A stretch of DNA of 64,000 nucleotides from Marichromatium purpuratum 984 (lineage in GTDB: Bacteria > Pseudomonadota > Gammaproteobacteria > Chromatiales > Chromatiaceae). Each line of letters opens with the position of its first letter. Positions within the stretch are counted from its first letter, which is position 1. Position numbers and translations under genes: made by a program. This document shows positions 36,390-53,051 of this stretch, piece by piece. Where the stretch lies: contig NZ_CP007031.1 in NCBI RefSeq assembly GCF_000224005.2, positions 2,881,001-2,945,000 on the forward strand, in the 5' to 3' direction. The notes below the pieces were generated by a model. The model was not told the DNA's origin and made no database searches. It worked only from the letters and a program-made list of their open reading frames with translations.

Positions 36390-36844
36390 GTGGTCTCTGC
36401 TTGTCGGGGTGGTGGCTTCAAGATGGATCGCGGCACTCCCGCCAGCCGCAGCCGGTCTCCGCGAGTCACGCGCAACCGCCGCGATCGCGGCGGAGAGACC
36501 CCGGAGCAGTCCCAGTCCCGACACGCTCGCGCGCGCCGCTCCGGCAAGGGCGCGACCGATGGTACTCCGCCCACGCCAGCGCAATCCAGACGAAACGGCG
36601 CAGACGGAGACGACTGGTCAACCCGGCGCACCTACCCCCTGAACTAACCGCCAGCCAGCCACCCTTGCCCCCCAGGCATCACCTGCAAGGCACACAGTCT
36701 GACCTCTGGCTTCCAACTTAATCCGCAAGGCTTCGGCGTTACCCAAGCAAGCAAAACTTGCCACCACAACACATTGAGGTAGGCGATCTCTGAGCACACA
36801 GGACGCAGCGCCCTCAAGGCCAAGCCGATCCCGGCACAGGCCAC
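36390..36844. other. Intergenic region between purT and the leader-distal end of the CRISPR array
   Basis: About 455 bases hold no recognisable gene. An open frame on the minus strand (36618-36875) partly reads through a decayed CRISPR repeat and has no family features, so it is not called. No further decayed repeat was found left of 36845. Confidence 0.4.
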
Positions 36845-39091
36845 GCTTCAACCCATGCGCTCGAATAAGACGCAACCAGCAACGGGGTTCATGTAAGGAG
36901 TTGCTGTCGGTTTTTTCAATTCACGCGCCTGTATAGGGCGCGACAAGGGGATGAATCGATACTGTCGGCCATGCCAGTTTTTCAATCCACGCGCCCGTAT
37001 AGGGCGCGACAGGATCGGCATCGCGGCGAACAGGGCGAGGTGGATGTTTCAATCCACGCGCCCGTATAGGGCGCGACAAGCCCTCGCTCTCCCAGTCGTC
37101 ATTGTCGATGGAGTTTCAATCCACGCGCCCGTATAGGGCGCGACCGGGCGCACTGTGCCGGCGCTTAATCCCAAGCGCGGTTTCAATCCACGCGCCCGTA
37201 TAGGGCGCGACGACCATCGGAGCAAGCGGGAGCCCGAAGGCCAAGGTTTCAATCCACGCGCCCGTATAGGGCGCGACACCCCGCGCGGGGCGCATTCGCT
37301 GGGGTGTGCGGTTTCAATCCACGCGCCCGTATAGGGCGCGACGACCCATGTCGTCTCCGGCCATTGGCGCCGGATCGTGTTTCAATCCACGCGCCCGTAT
37401 AGGGCGCGACGTGGTCAATACCCCGGCTGGCCCGATGGTGCTGGAGTTTCAATCCACGCACCCGTATAGGGCGCGACTTCCTTCCAGTCGAGTTCCTTTT
37501 CCCGCCCGGTGAAGTTTCAATCCACGCGCCCGTATAGGGCGCGACTGCGCAAGCGCGGCCAGAAGGCCCGCAAGGAGCTGTTTCAATCCACGCGCCCGTA
37601 TAGGGCGCGACGGTTCGTGCATGGCGAGATCGTCGAGGGCTTCCGTTTCAATCCACGCGCCCTTATAGGGCGCGACGCGCTCGAATACAAGCAGCGCCTC
37701 GCCGATCTGGAAGTTTCAATCCACGCGCCCGTATAGAGCGCGACATGCTGCTCGCCGGGCTGCTAACCCACCTGATCAAGTTTCAATCCACGCGCCCGTA
37801 TAGAGCGCGACCTCGGCGACCTCGAGCGCCGCGTCGCCTATCTGAGGGTTTCAATCCACGCGCCCGTATAGAGCGCGACGCGATGGCGTTGCGGATCTGC
37901 TCGCGACTGTTCGTTTCAATCCACGCGCCCGTATAGAGCGCGACGAGATTTCGCGAACGATCCCGCTGGTCAAGGCGACGTTTCAATCCACGCGCCCGTA
38001 TAGAGCGCGACCCCCGAGCCCGAGGAGGACCGCCAATGGCGTTGCCTAGTTTCAATCCACGCGCCCGTATAGAGCGCGACACCTCGGGGAGCGGCGCGAC
38101 CGGCACGTCGCGCTGTTTCAATCCACGCGCCCGTATAGAGCGCGACTAATTGTTGCCGGGTATTTCATATTGTTCTCTTGAGTTTCAATCCACGCGCCCG
38201 TATAGAGCGCGACTTGCCGACGGCATCGGTTGCGTCGGACTCCTGCGCGTTTCAATCCACGCGCCCGTATAGAGCGCGACCCGCAAGGACGGCGGCTTCT
38301 CCGACCTCTTGTCCGGGTTTCAATCCACGCGCCCGTATAGAGCGCGACACTGGATCGCCCGCGGAATTCCGCGTTGAACGTAAAGTTTCAATCCACGCGC
38401 CCGTATAGAGCGCGACCGCTGTTGTTCAGCGATGGTGTGCCGCGCCGGGTCGTTTCAATCCACGCGCCCGTATAGAGCGCGACGAGGCGCGCGAGCAGCG
38501 CCAGGTCAGCCGCGCGGAAGTTTCAATCCACGCGCCCGTATAGAGCGCGACCTGATCAAGGACGAGCCCGAGTACGACCGTATCGCCGTTTCAATCCACG
38601 CGCCCGTATAGAGCGCGACGGATACATGGCTGTAGTCGTCCTCAGGGGACGCGCTGTTTCAATCCACGCGCCCGTATAGAGCGCGACGCCTGGGACTGGG
38701 CGGCGTCGGACATGTAGAGGATGTTTCAATCCACGCGCCCGTATAGAGCGCGACTCGGTGCCGTCTGTACCGCCGATGATGCCGACGCGGTTTCAATCCA
38801 CGCGCCCGTATAGAGCGCGACGCGAGCCCGGCCATCGTCCAGCCGCCGAGTTCAGCGTTTCAATCCACGCGCCCGTATAGAGCGCGACGGGCGAAAAAAG
38901 CAATTGCAGTATGGGATTACTGGGTTTCAATCCACGCGCCCGTATAGAGCGCGACGCCGGCACATGCGGCGGAATCGTCATTGCGCCGGCAGTTTCAATC
39001 CACGCGCCCGTATAGAGCGCGACTCGCCAGATGCTGACGCTGGTGCTGGAGTGTGACACGTTTCAATCCACGCGCCCGTATAGAGCGCGAC
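36845..39091 (-). CRISPR. Type I-C CRISPR array, 33 repeats plus one decayed repeat
   Basis: Repeats are 32 nt. On the transcribed (minus) strand they start GTCGCGC, contain TATACGGGCGC and end GTGGATTGAAAC, the I-C type. The 33 clear repeats run from 36913-36944 to 39060-39091, with spacers of 33-37 nt. A decayed repeat (24 of 32 matches) lies at 36845-36876, exactly one 36-nt spacer left of the first. The leader-distal first two repeats also differ at their ends. The twelve leftmost repeats carry GGG at the 3' side of the plus-strand stem; the 21 rightmost carry GAG, which keeps the hairpin through a G-U pair. Single variants occur in the repeats at 37446 and 37645. The leader and cas genes are to the right. 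Confidence 0.97.
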
Positions 39092-39275
39092 TCTGTCATC
39101 CTAACCGACTGAAAGACCAGAGGCACTTCGGCCTGTTTTGCGAACCGGGGGCGGCTCTCCGCCGAGTGGAACTCGGCCATCGAGCCAGAAAGTAAATATT
39201 TTTTAAAATCAAAAATATAAAAAATCGCGAACCTCCCGGGGTTTCGCCGGTCACTTGTGGTTCGCGTTTTTCCCG
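39092..39275 (-). promoter_or_regulatory. CRISPR leader
   Basis: This 184-bp region lies between cas2 and the first (newest) repeat. It contains the only strongly AT-rich tract of the area (about 39192-39225), as expected of a leader with the pre-crRNA promoter. It also contains a hairpin at 39226-39266. The orientation follows from the neighbouring cas genes and from the decayed repeats at the opposite end of the array. Confidence 0.85.
39226..39266. terminator. Hairpin with flanking T-runs between cas2 and the array
   Basis: CGCGAACC (39226-39233) and GGTTCGCG (39259-39266) are perfect 8-bp inverted repeats with a 25-nt loop. On the minus strand the second arm is followed by ATTTTTT; on the plus strand by TTTTT. 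It may end the cas transcript just before the array promoter, or form a structured leader element. Confidence 0.5.
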
Positions 39276-39566
39276 CTAGAGGATCAAGGGGCCATGAAGG
39301 TCGAGCGTCTCCTTCGCGCCGATGTGTTCGACACGGCGCTGCCAATTCTTGCCGAGATAGTAGAAGCGCAGGCTGTCCTGCTGCGGGTCGATCAGGTCCA
39401 ACAGTCGTTGTTTGAGCAGCGCCCACTGTCCCGGCTCGACCTCGATCTCAAAGACCGAGAACTGAACACGCTGCCCATAGTCGAGGCACGCCTTGGCCAC
39501 CTGCCGCAGCCGCTTCGGCCCTTCCGGTTCGCGTGTACTGACGTCGTAGCTGACCAACACCATCAT
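39276..39566 (-). CDS. cas2: CRISPR-associated protein Cas2 (type I-C)
   Basis: The protein has 96 residues, the usual length. [20 protein letters not shown] has the ferredoxin-like first strand with the conserved aspartate (D8). [19 protein letters not shown] and [20 protein letters not shown] match the I-C subfamily. With Cas1 it forms the integration complex that adds spacers at the leader end. It is the last cas gene, seven bases after cas1 and directly before the leader. Confidence 0.96.
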   Translation of the reverse strand: MMVLVSYDVSTREPEGPKRLRQVAKACLDYGQRVQFSVFEIEVEPGQWALLKQRLLDLIDPQQDSLRFYYLGKNWQRRVEHIGAKETLDLHGPLIL

Positions 39567-39573
39567 GGTGGAT

Positions 39574-40614
39574 TCACCTCCACAGACAGGGCGGATAGGC
39601 GTCGAGATCGCCGCGCAGGTGGCGGGCGAGCAGTTGCGCCTGGAGCAGCGGGAAGAGGCCGAGCGGCGCCTGCTCTTCGAAGAAGAGATGCTGCACCATC
39701 TCGCGCTTGCGCTCCTGATAGGCGCTCAGCAACGTCTTGCGCGCACCCTCTTCGAGCAACACGGCACCGTTGTCGAGGAAGATGAAGTCGCGCCTGGTGA
39801 GCTGCTTGCGATTGAGCAGGGTCAGCGCCAGACGGTCGGCGACGACCGGACGCAGCTCCTCGACCAGATCGAGCGCGAGGCTGGGCCGTCCAGGTCGGTC
39901 ACGGTGCAGGAATCCCACCGCCGGATCGAGCCCGACGGTCTCCAGCGCCGAGCGACAGTCGTGGGTGAGCAGTGTATAGAGGAACGACAGCAGCGCGTTG
40001 ACGGGGTCACGTGGCGGGCGACGGTTGCGACCGTTGAAGGCATGCTCGCCCAGATCGACCCGCACCAAATGACCGTAGACACCGAAGTAGGCGCGCGCCG
40101 CATCTCCTTCGAGCCCGCGCAGCACCTCCAGCGACGCCTCCTCGCGGAGACGGATCATGATGCGTCGCAACCCCTTGCGGACCTGCTCCAGCGCGGCACG
40201 CGCCTCTGGCGCGAGGTTCGTGCCGTGATCACGCAGTGCCCGACCGATCACGGCGCGCTGGTTGTGCACCTTGCCGGTCAGCAGGTTGCGGACGAGTGCG
40301 GCACAGCGCGAGGACTCATCGCTGCGCCGGTACTGCTCGCGCCGCAACAACACGTTGCCCGAGACCGGTCCCTCCATGCGCGCCAGAAAGCGTCCGTTCG
40401 GTGACAGGAAGGAGACGCAGACCCCCTGCTCGGCGCAATAACCGAGCAACTGTGGCGAGACCATCATCCGCCCGAGACACACCAGTGATTCGAGCATGTG
40501 GACGGGGAGCCGTCCCCGCTCGGCCCCCTCGACCTCGACCACGATATTGGCGCCATCCTTCCTGATCCAGGCCCCCTCGGTGGTCACGTACAGCGTATTG
40601 AGCAGACGACGCAT
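39574..40614 (-). CDS. cas1: CRISPR-associated integrase Cas1 (type I-C)
   Basis: The protein has 346 residues. [20 protein letters not shown] is the N-terminal beta domain of Cas1c. The catalytic metal-site region is [19 protein letters not shown] (Glu), with the His in [20 protein letters not shown] and the acidic residues at its end. It inserts new spacers together with Cas2. It lies three bases after cas4 and seven bases before cas2, in the usual I-C order. Confidence 0.96.
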   Translation of the reverse strand: MRRLLNTLYVTTEGAWIRKDGANIVVEVEGAERGRLPVHMLESLVCLGRMMVSPQLLGYCAEQGVCVSFLSPNGRFLARMEGPVSGNVLLRREQYRRSDESSRCAALVRNLLTGKVHNQRAVIGRALRDHGTNLAPEARAALEQVRKGLRRIMIRLREEASLEVLRGLEGDAARAYFGVYGHLVRVDLGEHAFNGRNRRPPRDPVNALLSFLYTLLTHDCRSALETVGLDPAVGFLHRDRPGRPSLALDLVEELRPVVADRLALTLLNRKQLTRRDFIFLDNGAVLLEEGARKTLLSAYQERKREMVQHLFFEEQAPLGLFPLLQAQLLARHLRGDLDAYPPCLWR

Positions 40615-40617
40615 CCC

Positions 40618-41250
40618 TCAGTCCTCCCCGTCGAGCTGATCGCGCAACCAGGCATCGACACCGTCCGTGCGCCCCAGCAAGCGGGGCTGACAGTGTTCGA
40701 TCAGCGAGCAGGCGTCGCAGCGCGACGCCAGATAGCGTGCGGTAGGCGTGCGTCCGGCGGCGAACATGGCGCGCACCGCCTGGATGGTCTCCAGCGTCAG
40801 TTGGCGCAGTGCGGGATCGAGACACACCACCTTGCGGCGCCTGGCCCGGCCATAGTAGAGCGCGCCCTCGGGCACGGCCCGCCCGAACATCGCCTCCAGG
40901 CAGAGCGCCTGGGCACAGAGCTGGACCTCGTCGGCACGGTGCGACTTCGGTCGCCCGCGCTTGTACTCCACCGGATAAAGGCACGGCCCATCCGGCCGAG
41001 CGTGCATCTCGACGACATCGGCGACACCGCCGATCCCCAGCTCGGCCTGGGCCAGCGGCAACGCGGTCAGGGTCCGCACGCCGTGACGCAGCTCGGCGCC
41101 GGGCTGGTCGGCGCGATCGTGGAGCAGGCGGCCCTGGGCGGTATGGGCGTTCTCCTCCCAGAGCCGTTCGAGATGGATCAGCGCACACTGGCGCGGGCAG
41201 TAGAGATAGTGCTGGAGGGCCGAGAGCGGGATGAAGTCAGCATCGTCCAT
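40618..41250 (-). CDS. cas4: CRISPR-associated exonuclease Cas4
   Basis: The protein has 210 residues. It is a RecB-family nuclease with an iron-sulfur cluster; C18/C22 in YLYCPRQCALIH and the C-terminal DACSLIEHCQP cysteines are the expected ligands. VEYKRGRPKSH is the nuclease motif. Cas4 trims prespacers and selects those next to the PAM. It lies 22 bases after cas7 and three bases before cas1. Confidence 0.95.
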   Translation of the reverse strand: MDDADFIPLSALQHYLYCPRQCALIHLERLWEENAHTAQGRLLHDRADQPGAELRHGVRTLTALPLAQAELGIGGVADVVEMHARPDGPCLYPVEYKRGRPKSHRADEVQLCAQALCLEAMFGRAVPEGALYYGRARRRKVVCLDPALRQLTLETIQAVRAMFAAGRTPTARYLASRCDACSLIEHCQPRLLGRTDGVDAWLRDQLDGED

Positions 41251-41272
41251 GTCCCGGCCCTCCTCCTCGGGG

Positions 41273-42150
41273 TCAGAGTTTTTCGATCACTCGCACGCCC
41301 TGCGGGATGGCGGCATGCGCGATGTCGACACGATAGTCCTTGAAGCTGCGCGCGGGTCGGTCGTCCTCGCCGGGGGCGCGACAGACCTCCACGGCGTCGA
41401 ACAACTGGTGTGCCGGAGCATTACCGAGCGCACTCTCGTGCTCGAAGACGATCAGCTTGCGCGCGGCCATCTCGCCGCGCGCGGCGGAGCGGTCGTGCTC
41501 GAACATGTTGATGAGCGACTGCCACAGCAGCTCCAGGTCGGCAGCGGAGAACCCGGTGCGCTCGGCGAGCTTGGCCGAGACGAAGCCGTGGGCGCGATAC
41601 AGACCATAGGGCAGGATGTGCTTGCGCCCCATGGTGCGATTGTCGCCGCTCTGCTTCTCGGCCTCGGCCTCGGTGGTCACCGCCATACGGGTGATCGAGA
41701 CCTCCAGCGGCAGCACCGGCTCGATCGAGCTGGCGAAGCCGAGCTGCACCGGCCCGCGCACCTGGCCGGCGTTGACCTCGGTGGTCATCACCGCGCCGAA
41801 GGTGCGCACGTCGAAGAAGTTGCGGCACATCCAGGCGGTCAGCTCCTGGGCCTTGGCCTTGTCCTTCGGCAGCTTCTTGGAGACCGGCTCGACCTCGATC
41901 GCCGCGTAGCCGCGTTGGTGCTGCTGATTGAGCACCGCCTTCTCCTGCATGTAGATCTCGTACCCCGGCTCGGCCTCCTTGGCGAGGCCGACGAAGTTGC
42001 GGACCTTGCGCTTGAGACAGACGTCGGTGACCAGACCGCAATTGGTCTCGGGGTCGAGTCGGGGGAGATTGCCCGCGTCCGGGTCACCGTTGGGGTTGCC
42101 GTTGGTGACGTCGAACAGATAGACGAATTCGTAGCGGTGGGCGATGGCAG

Positions 42151-42154
<4 letters not shown>
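41273..42154 (-). CDS. cas7: Cascade backbone protein Cas7 (Csd2, type I-C)
   Basis: The protein has 293 residues. [20 protein letters not shown] is the hallmark N-terminus of Csd2. [20 protein letters not shown] and [16 protein letters not shown] are further family segments. Several copies coat the crRNA in the Cascade complex. Its start overlaps the cas8c stop by four bases. Confidence 0.96.
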
Positions 42155-46947
<4,793 letters not shown>

Positions 46948-47119
46948 CTCAAGTCACGTCCTGTGCAACCCACACGGGCGCTGCGCTGTTCCGATACCGT
47001 TTAGCGCCGGAGCAATCGCACAGAGCCCACCCGCCGTGGTGGGATCATGGAAGCCTTGAATCTATCCCCATCAAACGAATTTATCCAGGACCTCGGTCAA
47101 GCCACGGACAGGATCCAGA

Positions 47120-48079
47120 TCACCCGCCAAAGGTCGAGAGGAAGGCCTCGACGAAGCGTGGATAGTCGTCCTCGGTGAGGTGGTTGATGCCGGCGGCGGC
47201 CTTGCGTCCGCCACCGCTCGGGAACTGGCGGCACAGCGCATCGGCGCCGTCGGGACGGGCCAGCGGGGCGCGCACGCTGACCAGGAAACCGCCCTCGGGC
47301 AGGCGGGTGAGCAGCGCGTGAGCGCGCTCGGGAGCGCCCTGAGCCTGAGCGTTGGCGAACACCCCGCTGACCCGCCGCGCCCAGGGCGCATCGGGCAGCA
47401 CGAACACCCGGCCCGCCGTCTCGTCGACCTCGGGGCGCAGCGCCTCGGCGCGCGCCATGTCGTCGGCATAGCCGTCGCGGAGCTGGGCGAAGACCGCGTC
47501 GGCGGCGATGAACTCGCGCGGATCGGCATAGGGGCGCAGCCGCTCGAAGAGCTGCGCCGGATCGACGTGGAGGTCGGCGACCCGCGCGCCATAACCGTTG
47601 TAGTTGAGATAGATGCCGAGTTCGCGCAGCCGTTCGAGCGTCGGCGCGTCGAACCCCAACGGCGCGGCGGCCTGGCGCGCGGCGGCGTCGAAGTTGTCAC
47701 CGAAGGTACCGACCACCGCCCAGGCGCGATGGGCACCGTCGAGCGCAGCGTCGACCAGCAGACTGGTGCCACGATCGGGGGCGGTGTCGATATGGGCCTC
47801 GAGTCCAGGGTGGACGGGGATCTCGCCGGGGAAGTGGTGGTCGAAGTAGCGCACCCGCACGCCGGCGGCGAGCAGCCGCTCGAGCGCAGCGCGGTTCTTG
47901 TCGAGCGAGAGGTCGAGCACCCGCACCTCGTCACCGGCGCCGGCCTCGACGCGATCGAGCAGCGCGATGTCGCGCTTGACCCCGGTCACCAGCACGCTCT
48001 CGCGCGGCTCGGCCAGGTGCAGCTGCAGGAGCGCGCAGAGTCCGTCCGCGTCGCCGTTGAAGACATCGTACAGGGCCAT
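47120..48079 (-). CDS. DHH-family phosphoesterase
   Basis: The protein has 319 residues. MALYDVFNGDADGLCALLQL has the first metal motif (DAD), and VRYFDHHFPGE is the DHH motif proper. FPSGGGRKAAAGIN near the C-terminus matches the substrate-binding GGG motif of DHHA1 domains. The family includes nanoRNases, cyclic-dinucleotide phosphodiesterases and exopolyphosphatases. Given the c-di-GMP proteins elsewhere in the window, nanoRNA or pGpG cleavage is possible, but sequence alone does not decide. The gene is single, and the ATG at 48077-48079 directly precedes the first strand. Confidence 0.8.
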   Translation of the reverse strand: MALYDVFNGDADGLCALLQLHLAEPRESVLVTGVKRDIALLDRVEAGAGDEVRVLDLSLDKNRAALERLLAAGVRVRYFDHHFPGEIPVHPGLEAHIDTAPDRGTSLLVDAALDGAHRAWAVVGTFGDNFDAAARQAAAPLGFDAPTLERLRELGIYLNYNGYGARVADLHVDPAQLFERLRPYADPREFIAADAVFAQLRDGYADDMARAEALRPEVDETAGRVFVLPDAPWARRVSGVFANAQAQGAPERAHALLTRLPEGGFLVSVRAPLARPDGADALCRQFPSGGGRKAAAGINHLTEDDYPRFVEAFLSTFGG

Positions 48080-48358
48080 GCGTGTCTCCTCCCCGGCCGA
48101 TCCTCGGCCCGGCTCGATTCGAGTGGAATGCGGGGAGCCTAACCAGCGCGCGACTCTCCTGACAAGCGCGCATCGGCATTGCCCGGTACAGCCGCTGACG
48201 TTAGACTTGCCTGCTCACCGACTTCTTTTGATCTTCTCAGGTTCTCCGGCCCTGGCTCGGCGTCTCGCGATCGGCGACGACGGCGTATTGGTGGTTGCCG
48301 GAGCCAGGGAAGCCCGTGTGTCCTAACATCATCCTTTAAGAGTTCTTCAGGAGCCCGC
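48080..48358. other. Intergenic region and 5' leader upstream of ndk
   Basis: This 279-base stretch separates the divergent DHH and ndk genes. It has a long-range inverted repeat CCCTGGCTC (48250-48258) / GAGCCAGGG (48301-48309) that could form a structured ndk leader. CAGGAG (about 48348) is the ribosome site for ndk. No small gene was found. Confidence 0.35.
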
Positions 48359-48787
48359 ATGGCCATCGAACGCACCCTCTCCATCATCAAGCCCAACGCC
48401 GTCGCCAAGGACGCCATCGGCGCCATCCTCGGGCGTTTCGAGGCCGCCGGCCTGCGCATCGTCGCCGCGCGCATGATGCACCTGAGCCGCGAGCAGGCCT
48501 CGGCCTTCTACGCCGTGCACCAGGAGCGTCCCTTCTTCGGCGAGCTGGTCGACTTCATGACCTCCGGTCCGGTCATGGTCCAGGTCCTCGAGGGCGAGGG
48601 TGCCATCGCCAAGAATCGTGAGATCATGGGTGCCACCAACCCGGCCGAAGCCGCCCCGGGCACCATCCGCGCCGACTTCGCCGACTCCTTCACCGAGAAC
48701 GCCGCGCACGGCTCCGACGCCCCCGAGACCGCCGCCGAGGAGATCGCCTTCTTCTTCCCCGAGGGCGTCTGCGAGCGCACCCGCTGA
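48359..48787 (+). CDS. ndk: Nucleoside diphosphate kinase
   Basis: The protein has 142 residues. It transfers the gamma-phosphate between nucleoside triphosphates and diphosphates through a phospho-histidine. [14 protein letters not shown] is the N-terminal signature, and [20 protein letters not shown] holds the active histidine (residue about 117). The start ATG at 48359 follows an AGGAG-like ribosome site. It opens the conserved block that runs to der. Confidence 0.97.
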   Translation: MAIERTLSIIKPNAVAKDAIGAILGRFEAAGLRIVAARMMHLSREQASAFYAVHQERPFFGELVDFMTSGPVMVQVLEGEGAIAKNREIMGATNPAEAAPGTIRADFADSFTENAAHGSDAPETAAEEIAFFFPEGVCERTR

Positions 48788-48806
48788 TCCTGATCCGGTG
48801 ACGGCC

Positions 48807-49901
48807 ATGAACGCCAGTGAGACCAAGACCAACCTGCTCGATCTCGACCGCGCCGACTGTGAGGCGCTCGCCGTCGAGTTCGGCCGCAAGGCGTTCCATG
48901 GCCGCAACCTGTTCAAGTGGATCCACAAGCATGGCGTCGTCGACTTCGACGCCATGACGGATCTGCCGCTCGCGCTGCGCCAACAGCTGCGCGAGCGCAC
49001 CGAGATTCGCCTGCCGCGAATCGTCCACGCCCACCCCTCCGCCGACGGCACCATCAAGTGGGTGATGGAGCTGACCGATGGTCAGCACATCGAGACCGTA
49101 TTCATCCCCGAGGGCCGCCGCAGCACCATCTGCGTCTCCTCGCAGGTCGGCTGCGCGCTCGATTGCCGTTTCTGCGCCACCGCCAAGCAGGGCTTCAATC
49201 GCAACCTCGCGGTCAGCGAGATCATCGCCCAGGTATGGCATGCCACGCGCCATCTCCAGGCATCACCGACCAACGTGGTGATGATGGGCATGGGCGAGCC
49301 GCTCGCCAACTTCGACGCGGTGGTCAAGGCGATGGCCGTCATGCAGGACGATCTCGCCTACATGCTCGCCAAGCAGCGGGTAACGGTGAGCACCGTCGGC
49401 ATCGTCCCCGCGATCGAGCGCCTGCGCGAGGTCAGCGACGTCTCGCTGGCCGTCTCGCTGCACGCCCCCAACGACGCCTTGCGCAATGAACTGGTGCCGA
49501 TCAACCGCAAGTACCCGCTCGCCGAACTGATCCCGGCCTGCCGCCGCTATGTCGCCGCCGACAAGCGCCGCAAGGTGACCTGGGAATACATCATGATCGC
49601 CGGGCTCAACGACAGCATCGCCCACGCCAAGCAGCTCATCCGTCTGCTCGAGGGCACGCCGTCGAAGATCAATCTGATCCCCTTCAACCCCTTCCCCGGG
49701 GTCGATTACGCCACCAGCCCCCCCGAACAGGTCGAGGCCTTCCGCCAGCGCCTGATCCGCTCGGGGCTGATCGCGACCACCCGCAAGACCCGGGGCGAGG
49801 AGATCGCCGCCGCCTGTGGCCAACTCGTTGGCCGGGTGCAGGACCGCACCCGTCGCCAGGCCCAGGTACAACTCGAACAGGACCGGATAGGAGCGCCATG
49901 A
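48807..49901 (+). CDS. rlmN: Dual-specificity rRNA/tRNA adenine-C2 methyltransferase RlmN
   Basis: The protein has 364 residues. It is a radical-SAM enzyme methylating A2503 of 23S rRNA and A37 of some tRNAs. The cluster motif is [15 protein letters not shown] (CX3CX2C). [12 protein letters not shown] and [20 protein letters not shown] are family hallmarks. The C-terminal [12 protein letters not shown] carries the resolving cysteine. It starts 19 bases after ndk and overlaps pilW by four bases. Confidence 0.97.
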   Translation: MNASETKTNLLDLDRADCEALAVEFGRKAFHGRNLFKWIHKHGVVDFDAMTDLPLALRQQLRERTEIRLPRIVHAHPSADGTIKWVMELTDGQHIETVFIPEGRRSTICVSSQVGCALDCRFCATAKQGFNRNLAVSEIIAQVWHATRHLQASPTNVVMMGMGEPLANFDAVVKAMAVMQDDLAYMLAKQRVTVSTVGIVPAIERLREVSDVSLAVSLHAPNDALRNELVPINRKYPLAELIPACRRYVAADKRRKVTWEYIMIAGLNDSIAHAKQLIRLLEGTPSKINLIPFNPFPGVDYATSPPEQVEAFRQRLIRSGLIATTRKTRGEEIAAACGQLVGRVQDRTRRQAQVQLEQDRIGAP

Positions 49902-50722
49902 CCCTTCGCTGGCCTCGCCCGCTCGCGTTGGCCTTGCTGTGCCTGACCCTGCTGGCTGGCTGCGGTGGCACCGAGAAACGCCCCGAGGGCGGTGACGCGC
50001 TCGGTCTCGAACCCGACGACAGCCCTGCCGAGATCTATGTGCGGATGGCCGAGCAGTACTATGCCCGAGGCCAGATCGAGGTCGCCTTCCGCCGCGCGCT
50101 CCAGGCCATCGAGGCCGACCGTCGCTATGCTCGCGCGCATGTCTGGATGGCCTTTCTCTACGAGCAGCTGGGCAAGGACGCACTGGCCACCGAACACTAC
50201 GAGCGCGCCGTGCGGCTGGCGCCGAAGAACCCCGACGTGCTCCACGCCTACGGCTCCTATCTGTGCCGCGAACAGCGCTACCCGGAGGCCGAGGCCCAGT
50301 TCCTCAAGGCACTCGACAACCCGCTCTATGCCACCCCCTGGGTGACCATGACCAATGCCGGTGACTGCGCTCGCAAGAAGGGCGACGCGAGCCAGGCGGA
50401 AGCGTATTATCGCTCCGCCGTCGCGGCCAATCCGAAGTTCGGTCCGGCCTTGGTCAAGCGCGCGGCGATGGCCTATGCCCGCGGCGAGATCAAGGCGGCA
50501 AAGGGAGACATCGACCGCTATTTCGGGGCAGAGACCCTGCGCACCGCGGCCAGCACGCTCGAGGCCCTGCGACTCGGCGCCAACATCGAGCGCCAGCTCG
50601 GCGATCGCGAGCGCGCCAACTTCTACCAGCGGGCCTTGCGCGAGCGTTTCCCGGACGCGGCGGCATCCAGAGAATCCCAGGGAGTCCAGTTGGATGAGCG
50701 AGACCAGATCACCGAGTCCTGA
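49898..50722 (+). CDS. pilW: Type IV pilus biogenesis/stability lipoprotein PilW (PilF)
   Basis: The protein has 274 residues. A lipoprotein signal ends in the lipobox LAGC with C22. The mature part has several tetratricopeptide repeats, for example [20 protein letters not shown] and [20 protein letters not shown]. The outer-membrane lipoprotein helps the PilQ secretin assemble. The gene position between rlmN and rodZ is conserved in Gammaproteobacteria. Its end overlaps the rodZ-like gene by 29 bases. Confidence 0.92.
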   Translation: MTLRWPRPLALALLCLTLLAGCGGTEKRPEGGDALGLEPDDSPAEIYVRMAEQYYARGQIEVAFRRALQAIEADRRYARAHVWMAFLYEQLGKDALATEHYERAVRLAPKNPDVLHAYGSYLCREQRYPEAEAQFLKALDNPLYATPWVTMTNAGDCARKKGDASQAEAYYRSAVAANPKFGPALVKRAAMAYARGEIKAAKGDIDRYFGAETLRTAASTLEALRLGANIERQLGDRERANFYQRALRERFPDAAASRESQGVQLDERDQITES

Positions 50723-51683
50723 GGCGCCGAGCACGCCAGACATCGTCATGCACCCCGGCCAACGCCTGCGTCAGCAGCGCGAGGCGCGCGGCCTCGAAAT
50801 CGCACGCGTCGCCTCGCAACTGCACCTGCGCCCGGAGATCATCGAGGCGCTCGAGCAGGATCGCTACGATACGCTGCCCGGCCCGGTCTTCGCGATCGGT
50901 TATCTGCGCAACTATGCCAGGCTGCTCGGCGTCGATCCGACACCATTGATCGAGTCGGCGCGCGCGACCACCCAGGAGCAGGCCGCCGCCCAGACAGGAC
51001 CACGGACACGCGGCAACCTCGCCGAGACCACCTCGCGCTGGCTGATGCGCCTGATCAGTCTGGCGCTGATGGTCGCGGCTATCGCCATGCTGGTACTGTG
51101 GTGGCAGAACCGCCCCGAGATCGCCCCGGCGCCGCTCGCAGACGATGTCGCACCCAGCGAGCAATCGCGCCTCGACCCAGCCCCGTCCCAGGCCACACCC
51201 GACCCTGTCACCCCGGCCCCGACGACGCCCGAGCCCCCGGCCCCGCAGCCGACACCACGCCCGGCCCCGGCACCCGTCCAGCAAACACCCACGGTCGTCG
51301 CCGCCCCCGAGCCGGCGGCGACACCGGACACCACGCCGGCTCCCACCGCCGTGCCCGCGCCCAGCGCCGCGCCCGCAATCCTCGAGGAGCAGCCGGAGGT
51401 CACGCCCACGACCGTCACCACCGCCCCGACGACGCCCGAGGTCGCGCTCGAGTTCACCGGCAACTGCTGGGTCGAGGTGCGTGACGTCAACCGCCGCATC
51501 ATCCTCACCGGCGAGCTGCGTGCCGGCGACCGGCGTGTGCTCGAGGGCGAGCCGCCCTATCGTTTCATCATCGGCAACACCGCCATGGCGCGTCTCACCA
51601 TCGACGGCGAGCCGCTCGACCTGAGCGCCCGCGCCCGCGGCAATGTCGCCCGCTTCACCCTTGATCCCAGTCAGCCCGACTGA
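50694..51683 (+). CDS. rodZ: RodZ-like HTH/DUF4115 membrane protein
   Basis: The protein has 329 residues. An N-terminal helix-turn-helix (about 20-85: [20 protein letters not shown]) is followed by one membrane segment (118-137). A proline/threonine-rich periplasmic linker (about 150-250) comes next, and a C-terminal DUF4115 domain ([20 protein letters not shown]). RodZ ties MreB filaments to the membrane for rod shape. The ATG at 50694 lies inside the pilW gene in another frame. In many relatives ispG follows; here hisS does. Confidence 0.9.
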   Translation: MSETRSPSPEAPSTPDIVMHPGQRLRQQREARGLEIARVASQLHLRPEIIEALEQDRYDTLPGPVFAIGYLRNYARLLGVDPTPLIESARATTQEQAAAQTGPRTRGNLAETTSRWLMRLISLALMVAAIAMLVLWWQNRPEIAPAPLADDVAPSEQSRLDPAPSQATPDPVTPAPTTPEPPAPQPTPRPAPAPVQQTPTVVAAPEPAATPDTTPAPTAVPAPSAAPAILEEQPEVTPTTVTTAPTTPEVALEFTGNCWVEVRDVNRRIILTGELRAGDRRVLEGEPPYRFIIGNTAMARLTIDGEPLDLSARARGNVARFTLDPSQPD

Positions 51684-51727
51684 GTCCGGCGCGCTGCGAT
51701 CCCACAGGCCATCAGTATCCGCCCAGT

Positions 51728-52993
<1,266 letters not shown>

Positions 52994-53051
52994 CCCCATC
53001 GAGAGCCATCCGCGCCGCGCGACAGCGCGCGCACCCATAGAGGACAGACCC

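Noticed and set aside
36618-36875. An 85-codon minus-strand frame left of the array
   Set aside because: Its N-terminus is read from the decayed CRISPR repeat; no ribosome site or family.
36951-39059. Many short open frames with repeated peptide patterns on both strands
   Set aside because: They are translations of CRISPR repeats and spacers.
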